64,000 bases of DNA from Phlyctochytrium arcticum. Its lineage: Eukaryota; Chytridiomycota; Chytridiomycetes; Chytridiales; Chytridiaceae. This document shows positions 51,451 to 61,054 of the stretch, in pieces. The position numbers and the translations under genes were made by a program. Within the stretch, counting starts at the first letter, position 1, and each line of letters begins with the position of its first letter. A model generated the notes under the pieces. It saw only the letters and a program-made list of their open reading frames with translations. It searched no databases and was not told the DNA's origin. Where the stretch lies: positions 496,001 through 560,000 of the forward strand of contig JAHLKI010000017.1 in assembly GCA_025602905.1 (NCBI GenBank). The letters run 5' to 3'.

Positions 51451-53389
51451 TCAGTCTCCAACCTGAGCAATATACTGGAATAATCGTTCTAGTTTCGCAT
51501 CTATGTCCGCGTTTTCCTTTTGGCCATGTGAAATATTCCTGAACGCTGACTGCCTAGATTTGCTGGGGGTAGCGGATTTGGTGACAGCTTTAGTTCTGCC
51601 CCTCGGACTTGCCTGCAGAGAAATGAGAAAACGTTTACATACACGAATGCGTAAAAATCGAATCATGCTATCGTTCTAACCTTATCCACCAAAGATGAGC
51701 GTGTGGAATGTGGTGAAGTATGCATCCCTCTTGTCGAACTGAATGTTGGAGATCTTACAGAGATCCCTTCTAGATGTGACGTTCGCCGGGTTCGGCTCCC
51801 TGTCCTATGGTTTAAGAGGTGTTGTATCTCTGTGCCTGGCGTATTTCTTACCAGAAGGACTGCCGGCTCCCCATTCTCGGCTTTCGAGGCGGTTACCATT
51901 CCGTATTTAAGTATCTGTTGATCCACAAAATACCTGCTATTTCGTCTCTCTTGTAGTTTTCTACTTTTTTCCTGAACATATCTGCGACTTCCTTGAGTTT
52001 TCAGTGGCAAAAAGCTCTTTTCACGTCAGTCAACGCACAATGTGGGATCGAATCTTCGAAACGGAGAATTTGACCCTATACTTGTGAGAACCTGTTCTGA
52101 CTGCCATGCAATGAAATACAAAAACTCACTCGATGAACTCCTGGATGTGATTGACAGGTTTTGCTTCAGGCTGGATTGCAAGGGCATTGATTTCAACGGC
52201 ATGTAAGTTTTCCTTCAGCCTCTGTAAGTCACTGGTATGATGATGGTGGGAGAGAACCATAACCATACTGGATAGGCTTGGCCTTTGATACATTGCGACT
52301 CGAGCTCCTCAATGCTTCACTCTTGCTTCCCGCGCGGGATGGAGCTTTCCCGCTAAAAAGTCTGGATGGGTTTTGTCCCTGAGAAATGGTCCGAATAAGT
52401 AGACATTGCGGATTGGCAGTCTGGGGATGCTACCTCTGAGTATCCATCTCTGAGTTGGCGAGTTTTTTCCAGCAGTTTGCGTCGCAGAGGGGACTGATTG
52501 TACCAGATTGTCAGACTTGACCGTATCAAGTAAAGGTACGGACGGAACTCACATGGGTTGGGATGCGGTACTCCATGCACAGGCGTTCGATGAGTTGCAC
52601 TATATCAGATAGGGACTCGAATAGAGAATGAGACGAGTATCGTGCCGGAGTATGCACAGCCGTTGGTATTCTCCTTGCTATATATCAGAGAAGGAGACAT
52701 ATCGGTTACGATCTCTGATTGTAGGAGGCTGCATATGCCACTGACCAGTGAAACTGTCGGATTCATCATCAATTTCTCTCGCAACAGACGTTGCTTGGGT
52801 TGAAGCTACCAGCGGAAGAGGATAATGGACCCTGGGCATCACAAAATTGAGTGACATTTCAATGAACTGGCAAAGGCAAGAGTTTACCGGTCGAAGGCTA
52901 CTGCATAGGTCAGTATCATATAGAGCTTATCCTCATCCGGTTGTGGGACTTGCTTGACCTTCGACAAAGCTTGGATGTCCTTAGCGCTCACAAAGGCCAA
53001 TTTAACGGTATCAGTGCTCTGATGAACTGTGATGTGAGCGTGGAGCCGTTTTTTTGTGTGGTGGTGAGGACACAATACCTGATTTACGGCACTCAGAAGC
53101 ATACGAACGAATACTGAGAAACGTTTGAAATTCCCAGTCTTCCGTGTTATATCTTCAATAGCTATGCTACTAGTTAGAATAGGGGTTCACATGAAACGTC
53201 GTCGGACGTACCACTTCGTGAGAAACTTGCGTGCCACCATTCGCGACCTTCAAGATCTGACAACTCAACCCGGAGAAGATTCTGCAAGTCATCGTCGCTA
53301 TCTATTACACCTGTTATCTTTAAATGGTAGGTGGTGCCGTCGAGAGTTATATGTGACTCTTCCTTCACAATTCTCTCATAACGTGTCAT
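51451..53389 (-). CDS. CCDC61: CCDC61 / VFL3, basal-body protein
   Basis: The start exon (MTRYERIVKEESHITLDGT) opens an XRCC4-like head domain and splices to AIEDITRKTGNFKRFSVFVR, the strongest family signature. Next come KLAFVSAKDIQALSK, LYMILTYAVAFDR and, across the next intron, VHYPLPL. This is followed by coiled-coil (LRRKLLEKTRQLRD), a Ser/Arg-rich region and the conserved C-terminal block NADIDAKLERLFQYIAQ. The order equals vertebrate CCDC61 and Chlamydomonas VFL3, which position basal bodies and build striated rootlets. The stop may be at 51451 (ending in VGD) or a few residues away if the last small intron is used. The start lies only 26 bp from the VPS52 start on the other strand, so 5' ends must overlap or be very short. 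Confidence 0.87.
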
Positions 53390-53415
53390 CTCGCAGAAGG
53401 GCGAACGCGTTCAAA

Positions 53416-56400
53416 ATGCAAACCGCTGAGGTTCAAGACAGCATCCTACACACTGTCCCACGTCCAGAATCGTCAAGAGAAAAGTTCATTTCATTGATCA
53501 CGGATGTAGGTGTGATACTTGTTTGTTTACTGCGGAATTTTGACTTTGCACAAAAGGGTGTCAACGAGCTGGACAATACAAAACAACCAGACTTGGAGCT
53601 GTCTTTCAATGAGGCCGATGGTGCGTGTGGGGCCCATGAACAGAGAGGAAACAGAACCTAAACGTTTACAGATAGAATCTCGGCGTTTCAAGAAGACAGT
53701 CTGGTTCGTGAAACGCTGACGAAGGTGGGAGAAAATTCGCACATCATTAGCGACAGTCCGCAGCTTAACCCGTATTCAGAATGTAGACCTTCGGGAATAT
53801 GCAAATGAGGTTGCCCAAGAGTTGAACGCTTTGGAGCATCGTCATATCCTGAAATGTAGGTGAAGCTCGCCTTTGAGCATAAAACTCGGGTACTTACAAC
53901 TGTGCCAGACGCTATCCATAGTGGGCAGTTCCTTAACTTGCACGACCAGATTCAGGTGTGTATTCACGCTCAGCGCAGGAATTATTAGGAAACATGCTTA
54001 TGTGTCCAACCAGACATGTGATACCTTGCTTGAGAATATGGAAGCAACCATGAATGATTTCCAGTGCAATCTGGGAAACATAAGCTCCGAAATCGAAATT
54101 TTGCAAAAACAGTCGCAATCAATGAGTATTCGACTGAAGAACCGGAATGTGAGACAAATCAGTGCGTTTAGTTCGAAGAGAATTTCTGACTTCCTTTCCG
54201 ATAGAGTATACAACAGAACCTAAACGAAGTTTTGGAAGGTGTTGTCATTAGTCCTGACCTGATACGGTAGCCTCAAAAGTGTGGTCCCTTAATCTTGGCC
54301 AGCGTGTATTAAGCTCTGATATAGGAAAATCTGCGAGGGAGAAGTCAATGAGTTTTTCTTGGCACATCTGGCTGAATTGACGAAGAAAATGGCATTCGTG
54401 AAAAGCCAGCAAGGGCGGCACATACGGGCACTAAAAGAAGTTGGGCCGGAAATGGAGCGTTTGCGGTTGAAGGTATATGAACCTCAGCTGTGATTAGATT
54501 GCTTGTACTGACCATAATCTCGCAAAAGGCGGCGGAAAAATCACGAGAGTTTCTCGCAAAATGGATCGAAGCTTTGAAAGCGGCGAATACAAACATTGCA
54601 ATCATTCAGCAGAATATCCTTCTAAAATACAAGGTCCTTTACGTATTCCTTTTGGAGCGATACAGTGAAGCGGCAGCGGAAATCCGATCCCTTTATTTAA
54701 CCACCGTTGGCAACTACTACTACTCATCATTTGAAAAGTATGTCAAAGGCTTGCAGAAACTACAAGTAGGCCATTTTTCCATAAATCAATGGGGGATCAC
54801 ATTGAAGTAACCGCGTTCGTACATTAGATGGTGATTGCCGATCGCACCGATCTGATTGCTGTAGAGGAGAACACGCACAAAAGAGGTTCCTGATGCTGTG
54901 TGAATCAAGGAAATTCTTTTTTAACAGCTTTGATTAGCATTGTCAACTCTGCCTGGAATATTCGGCTCGAAAGCTCTTGCAAAAGAAAAGTCAAATGTCT
55001 ATTCCCTTGGTGACCGACTACAAGTTCTCGACAAGTCTGATTCTGGAATCATTCTCACGCATATTGCCGAAGAACAAAATGTGGTAAGCTCAAGTTCCCT
55101 TATCGTTGAGAATGTCGTGATTCATTTTTCGAATAGAAATTTCCTTTCGAAGCGATTTTTAAGAGCACTTCAAGGCTTTTGATGGACAATGCGTGCTCTG
55201 AGTACATATTTGACTTGGACTTTTTCGTTGCGTCAAAAAAGGCAGTCAATGCCAAAAAGGAGGGAGGTAACGCAGCCACCCTCTATCACGATCTTTTTGA
55301 TGCAACACTGAAGTTGTTATCGGTAAGAATAGCCTCTTTCAAACGCGTGTTGAAAGACTCACCAGATTTGTTAGGCATTTATAAAAAATATTGTCGACTT
55401 GAGCTTCGATGCCGTCGGAATCTTACTATGCATCCGGCTCAACAATCAAAACATTCATGTGATGCAAAAAAGACGAGTTCCTTGTCTGGAAAATTTCACG
55501 AATGCAGTCAATATGATGTTATGGCCCAGATTTCAGGCCATCATGGACTTGCACATAGACAGTCTCAAAAAGGCCACAGCTAAAAGCTTGTTGCCATCCA
55601 AAGACGTGCACCCCATTTTCGTAAGTACCTCGTCGTCCTTCCCTTTGTTATGATTTGAGTTCTAGTCTGAATGATCACAGATCACCCGACGATATGCAGA
55701 GTTTAGTGCATCCATTCTGACGTTGAACCACGGCTACGATGATGCGCTCCTTTCCAATAGGTACGTCGATGAGCCTCGAAGATTTGAGCGTGATTGATCC
55801 TGATATGTGTCCAATAGTTTATTGCGGTTGCGCAATGAGGTGGAGGGGCTGCTCGTGCGACTTTGCATTGAATTTTCGGACAAAAAGCGTAGATTGGTAT
55901 TCCTCATTAATAACTATGATCTCGTTATTACTATCTTGAATGTAAGGGTCCACCGCCATGTTCTGGCGGGAAAATGCTCACCAGATATTCACAGGAGCAC
56001 ATTGTACCATCACTTGACGGGGAAAAACAATATTTTGCCGGCATTTTAGACCTTAAAATTCAAGAGTATGTTGAGGAGGAGCTTGTCCCTCATTTTCCTC
56101 TTATGCTGGAATTCCTGCGCACGGAATCAGATCATAAACCAGATGGTAAATTCTCATCTTGTCCTCTGATTTGCAACATTGCCAACAAAACTATTTGTAG
56201 AGAAATTTGAGAAAGTTGCCTTGCAGTTCAATGAGAATTGGAAGGCTGCACTGTCCCTCATCAATCAATCAGTGATGCAGAGCTTCTCAAATTTCCAAAA
56301 CGGCGCGAGGATTTTGCATGCGGTGCTCGGGCAATTGCTTCTATCATACAAACAGTTCCACTCTGATTGGGACAAACATTTTGCCAATGCAAGAGTAAAA

Positions 56401-56466
56401 GTACAACCAGTCGGCATTCAGAACGTGATGATTGAGCTGAAAAAATTCAGGTTGGTGAAGGACTGA
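53416..56466 (+). CDS. VPS52: VPS52, subunit of the GARP/EARP tethering complex
   Basis: Multi-exon. The N-terminus (MQTAEVQDSILHTVPR) is not conserved and the start is uncertain. The core is clear: VDLREYANEVAQELNALE, HDQIQVCDTLLENMEATMND joined across a short intron, FQCNLGNISSEIEILQKQSQ, SMSIRLKNRN, EVNEFFLAHLAEL, KKMAFVKSQQ, KAAEKSREFLAKWI, LLKYKVLYVFLLERYSEAAAE and YYYSSFEKYVKGLQKLQ. The C-terminal part includes DKKRRLVFLINNYDLVITIL and ends MIELKKFRLVKD. VPS52 tethers endosome-derived vesicles at the trans-Golgi. Length and order fit VPS52. The stop is 180 bp from the cofilin stop. Confidence 0.9.
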
Positions 56467-56646
56467 CGTCGAGCGTTTGTGCACCCTCCCAACATAACAT
56501 CGCTGTACAGATCGACCTTCCAATGAACAACAGTTTGTTTGCGTGTATGATGTACATCAATTTTGCAATCGCCATCAAAACAATAATGTATTAAAGATCA
56601 ACATGACGATATTAGTTTTTGTTGCGAAGGTGTAATGCAGTCCAAT

Positions 56647-57459
56647 TTAACTCGTCATCCGGGTAACCTGAAACAGTGTGAGCATCAGATATTGGTTACG
56701 TTTCAAAGGCTCGTTCGTACCTTGTCGAGAACTGTCTCGTAGCTGACTTCGGACAAATCAGTGCACTGAATTTCAGTGTAAATTCCGTCCAACTTCTTCC
56801 TCAGAGCGTCTTTGCTGGCAGCGTACAGCATCTTCTGCTTAATCTTGGATGTGTCGGGAGACCTGCGGTATGTGAATTTAGCACTTTCACCTTTATTCCT
56901 TCACGGTGACATGTTATGTACCAAACATAGAACAAAATCTTGTTTCGAATTCCCTCTCCTGAAGTGTCGTATTGGAAGTCATAAACGCAGTAGCGGCACT
57001 GATCAGCTGGGAGTGATGTGACAAACGCTTCATAATCGGCGTTCTCTACAGTCTTCTCAACAGCGATTTCGGTGTTGGTATCATTTATTTTGTAGAGGAT
57101 GAATCGGTACTTCTTCTTCAATTTCAAGTCCTGGAAGGCCTCAACCGCACTATCCTGTACGCCTACACCGCTAGACTATTCCGGTAATGTTAGTGCATGG
57201 TCTGACTTGAGGTCTTTGAACCTAGGAAATATGTGTTTTGCGGTTCATATGAGCCCTAGGCTATTCAAAAGTTCTCGTAAACTCCTCCGCGCCAAAATCT
57301 CCAACGGCAGGACGGATGGATGCACCTATAGTGTTTTCATGCTGTCCAGACAACCATCAACAATCTCGTCATCGTGGCAACATCCGCCCCCACCCATATC
57401 GGACGACAGATTGCGAGAGCACGATTCGAGGAGGATAAGCTGGATCGCAAGCTTACCAT
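56647..57459 (-). CDS. cofilin / ADF (actin-depolymerising factor)
   Basis: Exon 1 is just the ATG (57457-57459), followed by a GTAAGC donor and a 281-bp intron (57176-57456). Exon 2 begins [19 protein letters not shown], with [48 protein letters not shown] (the actin-binding strand), then [20 protein letters not shown] (the long G/F-actin-binding helix) and [17 protein letters not shown]. It ends VTRMTS at 56647. The ADF-homology domain is complete at about 140 residues. An ATG-only first exon is a known arrangement in ADF genes. The protein severs and recycles actin filaments in the cytoplasm. The initiating exon is inferred from splice signals rather than proven. Confidence 0.92.
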
Positions 57460-58076
57460 GGCTGTATTTTATGAAGAAAAAGGTTCTGCTTGTAGTGGAA
57501 TGTAGAGTAGGCTGGATTGGCGTCGAATCGTTTGTGATGAGGCGGCCGCTGTCAACAGAACGCTCTTGGCAGGACGGGCGACGCGTGTTCAATTGGCTGA
57601 AAAACGAGCTAGGGTTCGGTTTCACCCTGCGCACAGTTCCCACCGTTCCTTCCCAGGAACCCCAGCAGAGCAGCAGTGGCCAGCACCAAGTTTCCGCCAA
57701 CTGGGCATTGCCAAATCAGCACGCCTTTGCATTAGAATAGGACTGATCTTGCTGTATACGAGGAAACTATCATAGCTAGAGCCAGGTGCTAACTGTATCT
57801 CTGGTTCGCGGCTCGCATCTTCGCAATTAACCACCCACATACGATAGTGCACTTTATGTACAAACCACCACGCTTTGGGCAGTCAGTCCCATCAGTATAC
57901 CCTACGTGCATCGAGTGTGCCGAATTGACAGAAATGGCGTTGCTGTGGGATGCCTATTAATATTCGCGGGTCGCGTAAGCAACCCGCCGCGCCGCCGCGT
58001 CGCGTTGTTCGTTGCTGGTCGTTTCTCCATCAAACTGTTGCAAACGCTGTAAGAAATATACAAACTTTGCAGCAAA
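57460..58076. other. divergent intergenic region, cofilin / TPPP
   Basis: A stretch of 617 bp separates outward-facing starts. Small open frames on both strands (for example around 57566-57775) lack any family signal. It presumably carries both promoters. A plain TATA is not obvious, but an alternating CG-rich motif lies at about 57962-58010. Confidence 0.4.
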
Positions 58077-59282
58077 ATGGGAACTCTAGAAGACCTTCGC
58101 GAGATTTATGATGCTTTCTGTGCTTTTGGCTCCAACAGAAACTTGTCCAATCCCCATGGCTCCCTAGAGTCTATTGCGGGGCCCACTATGGATGGTACGC
58201 CAGACTAATTTCAACAAACCGCTCACTGCTCTAATCATGTAATAAAGGTGCCAAGTTTGCCAAGTTTGCGAGGGACAATAAGCTGATCGACAACAAGCGT
58301 GTCACATCCACTGATGTCGATATCACTTTTAACAAGGTCAAACCGAAGGGCTCCCGAAAGCTAGATTGGAACACTTTCTTGGATGGACTTACAGACATTG
58401 CGGAGAAGAAGAACCCCGGAAAGAAGGGCCGAGATGCGCTTGATATCGTCATTGGCACCATCATGAAAAAAGGCGGTGGTCCGATTGCCACCGGAACGGT
58501 ATGGAACCGATGATAACCAGATTATCAGCAAGCTTAACGTTTTGCCATGCTTTAGACTCCCAAGAATGACGCTATCACCGATCGTTTGACCGATACCTCC
58601 AAATATACCGGAACCCACAAGTTACGCTTTGACGAAGCGGGCCGCGGTCGCGGTGCTGAAGGCCGTGACCGAGCTTCTGCCACGGATCAATTGTCCAAAA
58701 TCACCAATCGAGAGGAGACGTCTGTTCGTGGCCTGCCGATGTCTATTGACCCTCAGGAGAAAGACAAAACGAGCAAAAGGAGCCACTCTAACCTCGCCAC
58801 TGCTAGCAGTGATAGACTTGGTATATAGTGGTACCAAGCATTTGAAGAAATATTCGGCTAATTCTTGCCTTTTGATGCTACAGACCAATCTTCGAGCAAA
58901 CCGAAAAGTACCAAGAAGGGGTCCAACACAAACCTTGCCTCCAAGAGTAGCCCAGCTGCAAAGAGTGAGGAGTATACAGCCGTAAGTCCATATTATCCGT
59001 GCAATTCAGATTTTCGTATAATAAGTTACGTGCAGAATCAGAAAGGAGGCTCCGTATTTGACCGTCTTACAGACTCCAACCAGGTTAGTCATTGACCCCT
59101 CCTACGTCCTGTCCTTTTACTCAATCATTCACTTTCAGTACACCGGGGCACACAAGCATCGATTCAATGCCGACGGTTCGGGCAAAGGCATCGTCGGAAG
59201 GGACTCTCCGTCGAAGGGAGGGGGCCCTGGCACCTACAGAGGCGGAGATGTCAAAGATCTTAGTCAGATATTGCGTTCTTAA
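58077..59282 (+). CDS. p25-alpha (TPPP) protein with duplicated C-terminal motif
   Basis: ATG 58077; first intron 58195-58247. The p25-alpha core reads [47 protein letters not shown] and [16 protein letters not shown]. The family's conserved C-terminal motif follows: [17 protein letters not shown] with [11 protein letters not shown] Ser/Lys-rich linker of about 90 residues then leads to a second copy: FDRLTDSNQ, then (across an intron) YTGAHKHRF and [10 protein letters not shown]. The last exon ends at 59282. TPPP binds tubulin and promotes microtubule bundling; the family is kept mainly in organisms with cilia. The repeated C-terminal element after a complete core is unusual to my knowledge. 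Confidence 0.9.
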
Positions 59283-59324
59283 GCAGGACGTGGGGCGATG
59301 AGTGTGGTTTTGCTGAATTTGATT

Positions 59325-60614
59325 TCAATCAAACAGCTGTGATATACGGAAATTACTGGAAATCGTTGAGGGTGCATTTTCAGCTAGCTCGCTGTATGCA
59401 GATTCTCCCTTGGTAGTCGATATACTCGGATGGGACAATAACACAATTTGTGACATAAACAATAAGCTCTCCCAATCGTTGTCATCAAATGGTTTGCATC
59501 CAGCAAGAAGGGATGCAATCTCCTGGAAGTGCTCGTCAGTTCCATGGGCTCTAAAGTTTTTGAAGAGTTGCGGGGCTTTCTTTCCCAAATTTGCAATCTG
59601 ACAAAGATACTGATCCACAATAGCCAACCGGAGCTCCGATGGATACAAACACTGAAGATTGGAACATTGGTTATGAGGTTCGTCGAAGGAAGAAATGAAG
59701 GGGGTCTTTACCTCTATCAATTCCGTTATTCGAGATGCAGGCATCTTTCGCATGATTGAAACGAGGTCTCGTCGAAGCTCCCCGCTGCCATCCTGACTCA
59801 GTTCACAGATTCTGTGATACTTTTCCCTATGTCAGAGAAACGTTTTGTGGTAATGGCAACATTTGAACGAACTTGATAAATCCATTTAGCTGCTGTCGGG
59901 ATCACTTCAGGATCAGCGACGTCGGCCTCTAGCATACTGGAGAGAAGTGATTGAAAATTTGTAGCTAGTTGCTTCCTTGACAGTCTCTGTCCCTTTCCCA
60001 TGAGGGAACACTGCTTCACATCTAGAAGGGTTATTCAGCATACCTCATTTGCATTTCAGTTGGTACCTACCTTACCTTCACACTCGGAAATTTCTCGCTC
60101 AATACGTTCTACAAGCATCTTATGGATCCCCCTCCCAGAAAACATTGACCCTGACTCGTTGCTTGAATCTTCCGTCAAACTTGTTTCCCAGACTGTCCAG
60201 CTGTTCAAGATCAACTTCCAAACACTTGACCGCTCCGGTGACGCGTCTTTTTGATATTGCAGTAGTTCTTGCAACGATACAAGATTATTGCTTTGTATCA
60301 AAAGTCTCAAGACGGCCGCCGCTTCCGGCAAGAGAGTACTGCCGGTATTAAGCGTATCTAGGAGATGCCCCGCGAACGATCTAATAGGAGTGAGGTCGAT
60401 GCAAAAATGTATACTGCCGAATTTGGTCTCACTTGGACTGTGATTGCGAACAGCCGCTCAAAGCATAGATGAGATTTAAGGCGGAAGAGTCTTTCAGAAG
60501 AGGAACAACCAAGAGTCAATATGAATCTTAATATACATGAACCATTATGAACAACTCACAATGCTGATCCTCCAGGACATTCTCGATCAGATCGAGGTGA
60601 GAGGATGAGATCAT
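59325..60614 (-). CDS. unknown helical protein
   Basis: The start at 60614 (MISSSHLDLIENVLEDQH) splices in phase through two short introns to SALNLIYALSGCSQSQS and then SFAGHLLDTLNTGSTLLPEA, where the long frame PEAAAVLRLLIQSNNLVSL runs on. Further exons carry RLSRKQLATNFQSLLSSML, PTAAKWIYQVRSNVAITTK and, at the C-terminus, LYPSELRLAIVDQYLCQIAN with FKNFRAHGTDEHFQEIASLL. All visible segments are amphipathic helices like HEAT or ARM repeats; no signal peptide or membrane segment is seen. I do not recognise the family. Coding status is supported by consistent in-phase splicing and protein-like composition. It ends 42 bp from the TPPP stop and is divergent from importin-7. Confidence 0.6.
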
Positions 60615-61054
60615 TGCAGAGGGGTATGCTGCACGCGCCGGCTTCCGTACTCAACGCTTGTTATAGGAAGGCGTATAACGCGGCACTTTCCTGGCAGTCC
60701 AGCTGGTAAGATTGTCCGGCAGGCTCCAGGGTGGTGACAACCCCCCCAGCATTTTGCGATTTGGACGGCGCCGGCCACCCATTTCGGCCGTCACGTGCGC
60801 CAGTCTTAAAGTCCATCTTGGGCCAGATATATAACGCGCGAGAAACTACCGCAATTACGGGTGGCTGTGCTGGGGACTAATAATCACTACTTTACCTACT
60901 ACAGAATCCAACAAGGCTCAAAGAGTCAAAGTCCAAGTCCGACAAGTGACACACTGAGCGAAGCTGCGCCACAGATTCTCAGACTCCACCCGCTTGCTCG
61001 ACGAACCTGAAATTTTTTTGGCTCAAGCACATTTTTAGCTGGAAGGAAACAGCC
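60615..61054. promoter_or_regulatory. divergent promoter region with E-box and TATA (importin-7)
   Basis: TATATAA at 60828-60834 and a palindromic CACGTG at 60792-60797 lie in order on the importin-7 side, about 220-260 bp before its ATG. The left half belongs to the divergent unknown gene. Function is inferred from motif shape only. Confidence 0.5.

Noticed and set aside
53125..53661. 178-codon plus-strand frame crossing the CCDC61/VPS52 start region
   Set aside because: Its first part is antisense to the CCDC61 head-domain exon and its last part runs into a VPS52 intron. Only the middle, from 53416, is used.
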